DNA of 34,772 nucleotides. It comes from Candidatus Niyogibacteria bacterium CG10_big_fil_rev_8_21_14_0_10_46_36. Lineage in GTDB: Bacteria; Patescibacteriota; Minisyncoccia; 1-14-0-10-42-19. A program made the translations under genes and the position numbers. The stretch is taken from contig PFCO01000006.1 in the NCBI GenBank assembly GCA_002772995.1, forward strand, positions 1 to 34,772. Reading direction: 5' to 3'. Each line of letters opens with the position of its first letter. Within the stretch, counting starts at the first letter, position 1. The notes below the pieces were generated by a model. It saw only the letters and a program-made list of their open reading frames with translations. It searched no databases and was not told where the DNA came from. Shown here piece by piece: positions 6,312 to 13,479 of this stretch.

Positions 6312-7412
6312 ATGAGACGGTCTATAGCAGTGATGGCTATACTATTTGCGCTATTTTCTTTTTATCCGGCGCATGCGGGGAAAAACAAAGAACCCGAGGC
6401 GTGCGGACCGAACAACACGCAGCAGTCTCTTGTAAGGAACGGAACATTTTTGTTTTCTGACCGCGACAAGAACGCTGTTTCAAGCGGCGTCGTGTATCAG
6501 ATAATTCCTTTGCAGCCGGACGGTTTTGAGACGATTGTTGTTCATTCTCATCCGAGCAACAGTAAAGACCCGCGTACAAATGTCGCTTTTGCGATATTTG
6601 AGTGGAGTTGTGATAAACAAGGAGTCCGTCTCGAAGACATTGAACAGTGCGGACGCTTCTGGCAGTACTACGCGGGTATGGATGAGGATTTCCGCGAGGC
6701 GTATGTGTATGAGGTAAAGAGTCATGAAGTTGTTCCGGATTTGCGCAGGGGCAAGGTGTGGGCGATTGATGCTCGTGTTGTGACCCGATGGGTGAGAGAA
6801 GGCCCACAGGAAAATATTTACGCGAACAAGGCTTTTCTCCGTAATCAAATTACCGGGGAATTTGATCTTATTCATGAGCGTAGATTTTTTAACAGAAATC
6901 ACTGTCCTCAGGGCCAAGATGACCCGCGCGAGGGCGCACATGAACGGATAGAGTTTTTTACGGACACATTCCCGAGATTCTATGCGGTGGGTTTTGCCAA
7001 TATGTTCACGGTTAAGATAAACGGCAACCGGGAGCGTATACTGTTTTATTCCTATAACGACGGCCTGTACAACTTCGCAAACTTCTGGGACTATCCGTAT
7101 GCAATTCGGGGAACTCCCGCGGATTTTCTGATGTTTTATGACAAAAAAGAGAAGACATCAAACGACGCACAGCCAGGCGGCGGTTCGTGGGTGGGCCTCA
7201 ACAGAGACAGAATAGTGTCCATGCAAAATCCTCCATCCGCGCAAGACCCTATCATCGATAACCCGTTCTCTACTCTTTACTCTGAAGAGATGCCAGAGGC
7301 GGCAGAAGCGTCTAGCGATGCTTTGCCGAGCGTATACCGCTGGGTAGAAGAGCGCGAGCGTCTTGGGGTAACCGAGTTGCCTGAAGACATTCAAGACTCA
7401 CTAAATTACTAA
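6312..7412 (+). CDS. secreted protein of unknown function
   Basis: A 366-residue protein with a clear signal peptide (MRRSIAVMAILFALFSFYPAHA, cleavage after AHA). The start is set by AGGAGG about eight nucleotides upstream. The mature part has four early or central cysteines (CGPNN, WSCDK, EQCGR, NHCPQ), which could form disulfides outside the membrane, and many aromatic residues (FWQYYAGMDEDF, NFANFWDYPYAI), suggesting a compact beta-rich domain, followed by an acidic C-terminal region. I recognise no family. It has its own consensus promoter and intrinsic terminator, so it is monocistronic. Periplasmic, wall or extracellular location is inferred from the signal peptide. Confidence 0.8.
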   Translation: MRRSIAVMAILFALFSFYPAHAGKNKEPEACGPNNTQQSLVRNGTFLFSDRDKNAVSSGVVYQIIPLQPDGFETIVVHSHPSNSKDPRTNVAFAIFEWSCDKQGVRLEDIEQCGRFWQYYAGMDEDFREAYVYEVKSHEVVPDLRRGKVWAIDARVVTRWVREGPQENIYANKAFLRNQITGEFDLIHERRFFNRNHCPQGQDDPREGAHERIEFFTDTFPRFYAVGFANMFTVKINGNRERILFYSYNDGLYNFANFWDYPYAIRGTPADFLMFYDKKEKTSNDAQPGGGSWVGLNRDRIVSMQNPPSAQDPIIDNPFSTLYSEEMPEAAEASSDALPSVYRWVEERERLGVTELPEDIQDSLNY

Positions 7413-7416
7413 ACAA

Positions 7417-7456
7417 AAAGAGCCAAGGAAATTTTCCTCGGCTCTTTATTTTTTTG
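7417..7456 (+). terminator. intrinsic terminator
   Basis: AAAGAGCC (7417-7424) pairs with GGCTCTTT (7440-7447) over an AAGGAA/TTCCTC inner stem, then a long T-run. Confidence 0.9.
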
Positions 7457-7509
7457 TTGTTTTGTGATATGTTTACGGGCGAAAGAACATTGAGAAGGGA
7501 GGTTTTGCG

Positions 7510-8280
7510 GTGAAGAATATAAAAGATTTGTATTGGGGGTTTGCCTTTTTTGCAGTAACATCAGCTTTGTTTTCTTGTGCATTTTTCTTTTCTCTTGGAT
7601 GCGGAGGATTGTTTGGTATATGCAGCTATGTGCTCGATGAGCCGCCTATGCCTGTTTCGGATTCTTTCCAGCGTACGCCGTTTGGTTTTGGCGTATACAC
7701 CGATGATTCCGGAACCTGGCAGATAACGGACAATGTTCTTGCGGGCATAGATATGCAGTACCAGAATGTTCTACGCTGTGCGGAGAAAAAGTTGGACGCG
7801 GATATCATGATTACCATAGAGCCGGCAAAAAAATGGAGTCCCGATGGGACAACAAGTCCTTCTATAAACATAACAGGCATGTCGTCTGATGCTTCTGCTT
7901 CTGAAATGACTGACGAAGAGCTCGCAGAAAAGTACCCCGACGAGTACCCCCCCGATATGTTTTTTGATTCCCTGGGCATTCCTTTTGCCCAGCAGAATAA
8001 TTCGGAGGAGAACATACCGCATTCCCGCATATTGGAAGGAACAATAAGCGAGAATTTTAAAATCATATTATCTGATAAGGACGCATGTTTGCTAAAAAAG
8101 CATACGGATGGTCTTACTTCTTCTTTTGATGGACACATAGCTATATGGGTTAACGAATCAGGCCAATTGGTCGGGCACGAAATTGAACATGTGCTTGCGC
8201 GTGTTCTGGGTCTTACCGAAGAGGAAGAAGAATCTTTGTATGCATGCACTCCCGCTATAGAACATGTCGATTTTAAATAA
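7510..8280 (+). CDS. membrane-anchored or lipoprotein with HEIEH motif, unknown
   Basis: A 256-residue protein starting at GTG 7510, supported by a GGGAGG site seven nucleotides upstream. The N-terminus (about 10-40) is a long hydrophobic segment with several cysteines, consistent with a signal anchor or a lipoprotein signal. The exported part is acidic (TDEELAEKYPDEYPPDMFF). Near the C-terminus is GHEIEHVLARVLGL, which fits the HExxH zinc-protease signature in a helix, but I cannot place the rest in a peptidase family and no third zinc ligand is obvious. No function is claimed beyond a possible metalloprotease-like helix. It ends at a perfect palindromic terminator. Confidence 0.72.
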   Translation: MKNIKDLYWGFAFFAVTSALFSCAFFFSLGCGGLFGICSYVLDEPPMPVSDSFQRTPFGFGVYTDDSGTWQITDNVLAGIDMQYQNVLRCAEKKLDADIMITIEPAKKWSPDGTTSPSINITGMSSDASASEMTDEELAEKYPDEYPPDMFFDSLGIPFAQQNNSEENIPHSRILEGTISENFKIILSDKDACLLKKHTDGLTSSFDGHIAIWVNESGQLVGHEIEHVLARVLGLTEEEEESLYACTPAIEHVDFK

Positions 8281-8281
8281 T

Positions 8282-8321
8282 AAAAAAGTCTCAAGACTAG
8301 TCTTGAGACTTTTATTTTTCA
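8282..8321. terminator. bidirectional palindromic terminator
   Basis: AAAAGTCTCAAGAC and GTCTTGAGACTTTT are exact reverse complements, with A-run and T-run flanks. It separates the convergent genes at 7510 and 8319. Confidence 0.92.
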
Positions 8322-8945
8322 TAATGCAGGTATTTTGGGAGGAAATTTCGGAGGGGGTAGCGGGTAGAACATAAATTCCTGTTCGTAATCGCTATACGAT
8401 CCTTCTGAGTTTTCGTTTGAAGGCATGCCGTCTTCCCCGGTATCATTTCCGTCTTTGTTGCTATTTCCGTCCGCTTTTCCTTTGTTGTGTTCCACAACAG
8501 TCGGAATCCCATGTCTTTGGCGTTCCATTGCTTCCCCAACTTGTTCCTCAAGTTGTTTTGAATACGGGAGCTTATGGGCGCGCGGTTCGTTCGCGGGGCG
8601 GTACGTAAATAGAGACATGATCTGAGAAAAGAAAGAAGGTTCCTCTGGTGCTTCTGTGCCGTCGGAATATTCAGTAAGCCAGATGAATATCGCTCCTTTA
8701 AATCCTGTTTTCTTGTCGGGCTGCTGGACAACGCTGCTCAGAAATAAAAATTTATTCGGCGGTTCTTTGGGTGTTGACCATCCTTGGGAACTTTCAATGC
8801 TGTTCCATATAAAGAGACCGGCAGGCAGAATGGCTACGATGAGGAGCGCTTTTATGAGCCACTTGCCGTGCACTCCCACGAGAATCCATAAGAGAAGCGC
8901 TGTGATAAACGCAAATAAGAGTATTGTTGCTGCGATAGATGACAT
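8319..8945 (-). CDS. third gene of stator-like operon, membrane protein, unknown
   Basis: A 208-residue protein with two hydrophobic helices (about 3-25 and 30-47) and a long polar C-terminal part ending in a Pro-rich stretch (PLPPPKFPPKIP). No family recognised. Its ATG overlaps the stop of the ExbD-like gene by one base (TAATG) and has a GAGGAGG site, so translation is coupled to that gene. The segment FLFLSSVVQQPDKKTGFKGAIFIW may be a small beta domain. Its fixed position after an ExbB-like and an ExbD-like gene suggests it is a partner or target of the motor, but this is inference from operon structure only. Confidence 0.75.
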   Translation of the reverse strand: MSSIAATILLFAFITALLLWILVGVHGKWLIKALLIVAILPAGLFIWNSIESSQGWSTPKEPPNKFLFLSSVVQQPDKKTGFKGAIFIWLTEYSDGTEAPEEPSFFSQIMSLFTYRPANEPRAHKLPYSKQLEEQVGEAMERQRHGIPTVVEHNKGKADGNSNKDGNDTGEDGMPSNENSEGSYSDYEQEFMFYPLPPPKFPPKIPAL

Positions 8946-9565
8946 TATCTGCCTCCTCTGCGTGCCTCAAATTCATAAATAGACATGGGCGCATTGTTCA
9001 TATTGGTAACATTTCCGTTTTCATCAAGCGTAAACCGGAATGCCGTTTTTTCGTCGCCGTTGTGTTTCAGAAGCACGGTATTGGATATCACTTCGGTGTC
9101 AGAGCCCTCTAGCTTAAAGAGCGTTATGGTAACAGAGACGGGAGAAAAGCTCTTTTTGAAATACATATGGACATTTACCACATATTCTCCCGGGACAATG
9201 CCGCGGAACAAGACGCGTTCCTCATTCTTTTTTACCATGACTATTTCGCCGTTTTCTTTTCTCACTCTGTCATTTCGCTGGCCAAGGTCATCGCGGGTGA
9301 GATACATAAAGCCGTCTTCGCGCCGCTTGAAATAAACAATATGGTCTTTCGGGTCTTTTACATATGTGTCTACATCATCGTCAAGATCATCGCCCCACTG
9401 AACGAGAATGAGAAATTTTTCATCAAGCTTGATGCCGTCTTGTTTTTTCTCTTCCTCTGGATTTACTTGGAGTATCGCAAGGATAAAAAGCACCACGAAC
9501 ACCAAGAGCATATTGAAGAGCAGATCAAAAAATGCCGTGCGGGTGAAGTATTTTCGTCTTTTCAT
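8945..9565 (-). CDS. ExbD/MotB-like stator subunit with DUF2135-like outer domain
   Basis: A 206-residue protein: a basic N-terminus, then a single helix RTAFFDLLFNMLLVFVVLFI with an Asp at residue 13, the position of the proton-carrying Asp in ExbD, TolR and MotB. After the helix comes an exported domain beginning LVQWGDDLDDDVDTYVKDP, then VYF, GEYVVNVHMYF and a C-terminal FRFTLDENGNV, resembling the beta-sandwich called DUF2135 (YfaP-like), not the usual ExbD or OmpA domain. The start overlaps the upstream gene by ATGA. Role inferred: couples ion flow through the ExbB-like subunit to movement or force on an envelope partner. Confidence 0.75.
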   Translation of the reverse strand: MKRRKYFTRTAFFDLLFNMLLVFVVLFILAILQVNPEEEKKQDGIKLDEKFLILVQWGDDLDDDVDTYVKDPKDHIVYFKRREDGFMYLTRDDLGQRNDRVRKENGEIVMVKKNEERVLFRGIVPGEYVVNVHMYFKKSFSPVSVTITLFKLEGSDTEVISNTVLLKHNGDEKTAFRFTLDENGNVTNMNNAPMSIYEFEARRGGR

Positions 9566-10101
9566 TTTCTGCTTTTCCTTCTAAGCGCTATCTCAAGGGC
9601 GTGTGCTTGTATTTTGAGCAAGACCATTGAGGTGAGTCCCACGATAGTTGTGAGAAGCGCGGTACCCGAGCCGCTCCAGATTACCTGAGAGAGCTGTTTT
9701 AGGTCTTCCAGTTTTAGGTCCAAGATATTTCCCTTTACGAATAAAAAGAGAAAACCGAGGATGGTTCCGCCGAGCCCAATGTATTCGCATATATCCGCGT
9801 TGAACCAGATGCCGTCTATTTTTAGTGCCAGCTCGTCCGTTTCTTCTTTTGCGGCAGCTATTTTTGCGCCCTCATACTCTTTTTTATCGGAAGGGAAGGG
9901 GCGGCTGTTACCCATTCGCCATGCGACATGACCGCATACGAGCGTCGTCGCAAAAAATATAAGCATAATGAGAAAGCTTAATTTTGTTACATCAGCATTT
10001 GCTATATAGGCGAATATGCCCATTCTGTGGAGGATAACAACACCGAGGAGCACAAGCGTTGTAAAAAGCAGCCAGCGCAAAAAGAGTGTTTTTTCTCGCA
10101 T
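9562..10101 (-). CDS. MotA/TolQ/ExbB-like stator subunit
   Basis: A 179-residue membrane protein with four predicted helices: two near the N-terminus, then ICEYIGLGGTILGFLFLFV and SGSGTALLTTIVGLTSMVLL. The last two carry the glycine/threonine pattern of MotA/TolQ/ExbB ion-channel helices (GGT..G and GTALLTT.VGL). The cytosolic loop between helices 2 and 3 is short compared with MotA. The start is placed at ATG 10101 because of the AAGGAG site; an upstream TTG (10149) would add 16 residues without a site. First gene of a three-gene coupled operon. Likely forms the pentameric ring around the ExbD-like dimer, by family analogy. Confidence 0.75.
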   Translation of the reverse strand: MREKTLFLRWLLFTTLVLLGVVILHRMGIFAYIANADVTKLSFLIMLIFFATTLVCGHVAWRMGNSRPFPSDKKEYEGAKIAAAKEETDELALKIDGIWFNADICEYIGLGGTILGFLFLFVKGNILDLKLEDLKQLSQVIWSGSGTALLTTIVGLTSMVLLKIQAHALEIALRRKSRK

Positions 10102-10161
10102 ATTTGTCTCCTTGTCCCGCCACTTTGTGCGTGGGTGGACTTTTGGCAATGAACTTTTTTT

Positions 10162-10170
10162 ATTGTATCA
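10162..10170 (-). promoter_or_regulatory. extended -10 promoter of the stator-like operon
   Basis: Minus-strand TGATACAAT (TGn plus TACAAT). The leader is about 55 nt to ATG 10101. No -35 seen. Confidence 0.5.
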
Positions 10171-10252
10171 CGCAAAAAAACCTTGCGATATGTAGACAAA
10201 TGGGAAATTATGGGGCGTTGACAAAATAATAAATATTTTGTATTGAGAAAAC

Positions 10253-10290
10253 AAAAAGCCTCGGCGTAGTGCCGAGGCTTTTTTTATTTC
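10253..10290. terminator. terminator after efp, bidirectional
   Basis: AAGCCTCGGC (10256-10265) pairs with GCCGAGGCTT (10271-10280), flanked by A5 and T7 runs. Confidence 0.9.
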
Positions 10291-10853
10291 TTTTCCGCTC
10301 GTTCGGTATATTGTCCGGTTACGGTGTTCACTCGTATGGTATCTCCTTGGTTTATGAACATGGGTACCGCAATCTCCAAGCCATTCTCAAGCGTTACGAG
10401 CTTGTTGCCTCCGGTTGCCGTATCCCCCTTGATGTTCGGAGGCGCCTCTTTTACGAGATATTCCACTTTGATAGGGAGCACTACGCCAATAACTTTTTCA
10501 CGAAATATCTGCTGGGTGACGGTCATATTTGGTTTTAAGAATTTTTTTTGATCGCCTAAGGCTGCATCGTCAAGCTCAAAGCGGCTGCTCTTGTCGTTCG
10601 GTTCGTGAAATATGAATTTTCCGCGGTGTTCATATACAAAAACTGCTTCTTTTTTTTCTATTTCAGCTTCTTCGTAGGAATCACTTTGGTGAAGTGTTTT
10701 TGGGATAACCTTGCCGCTTATAAGATTTTTTATCTTTGCCTGCACAACAGGCTTTCGTTGCTGCATGCGGACAAATTGCGTCTCAACGACTTCGTATGGC
10801 TCGCCGTCCATAACAAAGACGGTTCCTTTGGTGAGTTCGGTGTACGATAGCAT
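10284..10853 (-). CDS. efp: elongation factor P
   Basis: A 189-residue protein of normal length that binds stalled ribosomes between the P and E sites and helps form peptide bonds at polyproline stretches. All three beta-barrel domains are visible: the N-terminal KOW-like domain (GTVFVMDGEPYEVVETQF), the OB domain with TVTQQIFREKVIGVVLPIKVEYLV, and the C-terminal domain with the signature KGDTATGGNKLVTLENGLEI. The tip loop that in E. coli reads PGKG, with modified Lys34, here reads MQQR, so the usual target of lysylation or rhamnosylation is not in place. A CATAAT box about 12 nt before the ATG is a possible promoter. No Shine-Dalgarno. Confidence 0.95.
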   Translation of the reverse strand: MLSYTELTKGTVFVMDGEPYEVVETQFVRMQQRKPVVQAKIKNLISGKVIPKTLHQSDSYEEAEIEKKEAVFVYEHRGKFIFHEPNDKSSRFELDDAALGDQKKFLKPNMTVTQQIFREKVIGVVLPIKVEYLVKEAPPNIKGDTATGGNKLVTLENGLEIAVPMFINQGDTIRVNTVTGQYTERAEKK

Positions 10854-10886
10854 GATTTTTTATGAATTATGCGCGAAAAGCGCAAA

Positions 10887-10915
10887 TTGAAAATGATATA
10901 TTTTCCCATTATAAT
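10887..10915 (+). promoter_or_regulatory. gatB promoter, near-leaderless
   Basis: TTGAAA (10887-10892), 17-nt spacer, TATAAT (10910-10915). Predicted +1 is about 10922, three nucleotides before the ATG. The AGGAG at 10916-10920 falls between the -10 and +1 and would not be in the mRNA. Confidence 0.75.
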
Positions 10916-10924
10916 AGGAGTTAT

Positions 10925-12373
10925 ATGGAATATCAACCGACTATCGGGCTCGAAATACATGCCGAACTCAAAATGCGGACAAAGATGTTTTGTGATTCTA
11001 AGAATGACCCGTTTGAGGCCCATCCAAATGTAAATGTATGCCCCGTGTGTATGGGTCATCCGGGAACGCTTCCGGTTGCGAACAAGGAGGCAATCCGCCA
11101 CATTTTGCGGATCGGGCTTGCACTTGAGGGCGAAATACCCGAGTATTCGCAATTTGATCGCAAGAACTATTTTTATCCTGATCTTCCGAAAGGATATCAA
11201 ATATCGCAGTACAAGCATCCTTTTGTGGAGCGCGGCAGACTCTATCTGCCCAAGGCAAACAAGGAGATACGCATCACCCGCGTGCATTTAGAAGAAGACG
11301 CGGGAAAGCTTGTGCATGAAAAAGACGGCACGCTCGTTGATTTTAACCGCGCAGGAGTTCCGCTTATGGAAATGGTAACGGAGCCTGATTTTGGGGATGC
11401 CGCGGAGGTCCGTGAGTTTGCCGAAGAATTCCAGCGGATTTTGCGGTATTTGGACGCGTCTGACGCAGATATGGAAAAAGGCCATATGCGGATAGAGGCA
11501 AATATTTCCATTGCAAAGCCTGGTGAACAATGGGGTACAAAGGTGGAGGTGAAAAATCTTAATTCGTTCCGTGCAGTTGAGCGTGCGATAGCGTACGAGA
11601 TAGAGCGCCAGGCGGAGGTTTTAGACAAGGGAGAAAAAGTATCGCAGGAGACGCGCGGATGGGACGAGGAAAAACAAAAAACATTCTCTCAGCGCTCAAA
11701 AGAAGAGGCGCATGATTATCGCTATTTTCCGGAACCTGATTTGCCGCCGGTGCGTCCGCATGGCGAATTTGATATAGAAGTGCTCCGCGCGGGACTCCCC
11801 GAATTGCCGGCAAAGCGCCGTGAGCGTCTTGTAGACGAATACGGTCTATCGGGTGATGCGCTTATTATGGCGCTTGATGATGTTCATTTTTTAGCGTTTT
11901 TGGAAGCGGGGTTGTCGGAACTTTTTTCATGGGCACCCGAAGCTAAAAAAGAAGATATAAAAAAAATAGCGTTGAATTATCTTACATCCGATTTGCAGGG
12001 TATAGTAAAAGAAAAGGGCACCTCTTGGAATGAATTACTGCTTACGCCTGAAAATTTTGCCGAACTCATAAAAATGGTGCATGCTGGAGAGATATCCTCG
12101 CGCGTGGCAAAAGATGTGCTTTTGCAGATGGTTGAGGAGAATGGCGACCCGTCGCAGATTGTGGAAGAAAAAGGGCTCAAGCAGGTAAGTGACGCGGGTG
12201 CATTGGAAGTAATGGTGCAAAAGGTAATCGCGGAGAATCCCGATGCGGTAGCGGATGTTAAAAGCGGAAAAGAGAATGCCATCAAATTTTTAGTGGGGCA
12301 AGCGATGAAGGCAACCAAGGGTTCTGCAAACCCCGGGGTTGTAGAAGGCTTGCTGAAAAAACTTATTTCATAA
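10925..12373 (+). CDS. gatB: Asp/Glu-tRNA(Asn/Gln) amidotransferase subunit B
   Basis: A 482-residue subunit of the GatCAB enzyme that converts Glu-tRNA(Gln) and Asp-tRNA(Asn) to the amide forms. The kinase-like domain starts YQPTIGLEIHAELKMRTKMFC and contains CPVCMGHPGTLPV, FDRKNYFYPDLPKGYQISQ, the phosphate-contacting RVHLEEDAGKL and DFNRAGVPLMEMVTEPD; the C-terminal helical tail (from about 335) is the YqeY-like tRNA-binding domain ending in GQAMKATKGSANPG. ATG 10925 matches the conserved N-terminus; the in-frame upstream ATG 10862 would add 21 non-conserved residues and lies before the promoter. gatA and gatC are not adjacent. Of the usual FCxC pair only one Cys remains, while CPVC is kept. 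Confidence 0.96.
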   Translation: MEYQPTIGLEIHAELKMRTKMFCDSKNDPFEAHPNVNVCPVCMGHPGTLPVANKEAIRHILRIGLALEGEIPEYSQFDRKNYFYPDLPKGYQISQYKHPFVERGRLYLPKANKEIRITRVHLEEDAGKLVHEKDGTLVDFNRAGVPLMEMVTEPDFGDAAEVREFAEEFQRILRYLDASDADMEKGHMRIEANISIAKPGEQWGTKVEVKNLNSFRAVERAIAYEIERQAEVLDKGEKVSQETRGWDEEKQKTFSQRSKEEAHDYRYFPEPDLPPVRPHGEFDIEVLRAGLPELPAKRRERLVDEYGLSGDALIMALDDVHFLAFLEAGLSELFSWAPEAKKEDIKKIALNYLTSDLQGIVKEKGTSWNELLLTPENFAELIKMVHAGEISSRVAKDVLLQMVEENGDPSQIVEEKGLKQVSDAGALEVMVQKVIAENPDAVADVKSGKENAIKFLVGQAMKATKGSANPGVVEGLLKKLIS

Positions 12374-12394
12374 TTATTATTACCTTATTTCACT

Positions 12395-12598
12395 ATGAGT
12401 AACGATCCATCACAGCCGTTTCCCGAAGATCAAGGCACCATGCCTCCCCAGAAGATTGATAGTGACGAACAAAAAGAGGCGGCAAAAAAAGAGCTTGAGC
12501 GAGAGCTTGAGCGCGAACTTACCCCCGAACAAGTAAAAGAAGCGCTTGAAAAAGCGCGTGAACGGCAGGGAGAAGATCCGTTTTCGCACGATAATTAG
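12395..12598 (+). CDS. small charged coiled-coil protein, unknown
   Basis: A 67-residue, highly charged protein: a Pro/Asp/Gln-rich start (SNDPSQPFPEDQG) and a continuous helix-forming stretch with an ELERELEREL repeat. It begins 21 nt after gatB and has no ribosome binding site; it may be read from the gatB mRNA. Its end overlaps the miaA end by four bases on the other strand. No family recognised. Biased composition makes it uncertain as a gene, but position and codon use are compatible with its neighbours. Confidence 0.5.
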   Translation: MSNDPSQPFPEDQGTMPPQKIDSDEQKEAAKKELERELERELTPEQVKEALEKARERQGEDPFSHDN

Positions 12599-13479
12599 AT
12601 AAACTTTTTAACCAGTGTTTCAGCTTCTTTTTGAGAGCGTATCCAATGGATGCGCTCTTCTTTTTTCCACCAGGTATATTGGTGCTTTACAAAGCGGAAT
12701 ATATCGCGCAAGAGAAGTTTGCGCATATCTGTTTTTGATATTTTATTTTGCAAAAATCGGGCTACCCAGCGCGGTTCAAGCCCAAGCTCGTCTAAGCGTT
12801 TCCAGCTGACGCCTTGAGTGTGGAGTTTTTTTATCTCCTGTATCATGCCGCGGCGGAGGCGTTCATCCAGGCGTTTTGTTATTTTTTTCTCAAGCATTTT
12901 TCTATCAATTTTTATCCCAAGAAACAATATTGAAGTCCGACTTCCATAATTACGGAAGTCGGACTTCAATAAAGGGACCGGCTTGCCTGTTGTCTTTATT
13001 ATCTCTATCGCGCGTATTAAGCGCCGCTTATTTTTTTGTTCAATGGTGCGCGCGCGGCGCGGGTCAAGCTTTTTAAGCATCAAGAAAAGCGCGTCTGCTG
13101 ATTTTTTTTCGAGTGCGCGACGAAGCGCCCAGTTTGCGGGGACTTCGGGTATTGTCGGAGTTTCGGTAAGCGCTTTTATGTAGAATGCCGTACCGCCTAC
13201 AACGAACGGGGTTTTTCCTTTTGCTTGTATTTCTGTAAGCGCGCGCGCCGTCTGTTTTTTGAATTGCACCACGGTGTAGTGCGTCTTGGGGGTTACCGCG
13301 TCAATGCAGTAGTGCTTAATACCGCCCATCTCTTTTTTGGTTATTTTACCTGAAGACAAATCAAGCCCTTTGTATACTTGGCGGGAATCAGCAGAAATAA
13401 TCTCGCCGTTGAATTTCTTAGCGAGCCGTACGCCGAGGGCTGATTTGCCGGATGAGGTTGGCCCGAGAATAACTATCAT
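12595..13479 (-). CDS. miaA: tRNA dimethylallyltransferase
   Basis: A 294-residue enzyme that adds an isoprenoid group to A37 of tRNAs reading U-starting codons. Seen: P-loop ILGPTSSGKSALGVRLA at the N-terminus, SADSRQVYKGLD, the HYCIDAV segment (usually HLID), FVVGGTAFYIKAL, and NKRRLIRAIEIIKTTGKP. The start overlaps the thrS stop by ATGA, so the two are translationally coupled. Residues about 173-185 (KSDFRNYGSRTSI), between the TGKP loop and the next strand, are encoded by an 18-bp-arm palindrome that looks inserted. The C-terminal swivel region (ERIHWIRSQKEAE) is present. Confidence 0.95.
   Translation of the reverse strand: MIVILGPTSSGKSALGVRLAKKFNGEIISADSRQVYKGLDLSSGKITKKEMGGIKHYCIDAVTPKTHYTVVQFKKQTARALTEIQAKGKTPFVVGGTAFYIKALTETPTIPEVPANWALRRALEKKSADALFLMLKKLDPRRARTIEQKNKRRLIRAIEIIKTTGKPVPLLKSDFRNYGSRTSILFLGIKIDRKMLEKKITKRLDERLRRGMIQEIKKLHTQGVSWKRLDELGLEPRWVARFLQNKISKTDMRKLLLRDIFRFVKHQYTWWKKEERIHWIRSQKEAETLVKKFI
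12928..12971. repeat. in-frame palindrome inside miaA
   Basis: Bases 12928-12945 and 12954-12971 are exact reverse complements (18-bp arms) around an 8-nt spacer. Each arm also carries an internal palindrome of the form GAAGTC-N-GACTTC. It sits in the coding sequence without breaking the frame, in a region that is a variable loop in MiaA. No second copy is seen in this window. Confidence 0.9.

Noticed and set aside
10218-10246. Plus-strand TTGACA-17-TATTGA promoter-like sequence
   Set aside because: It faces directly into the efp terminator and would make an RNA of about 35 nt; A/T-rich spacer makes a chance match likely.
10916-10920. AGGAG as gatB ribosome binding site
   Set aside because: It lies directly after the -10 box and upstream of the predicted transcription start, so it would not be in the mRNA from that promoter.
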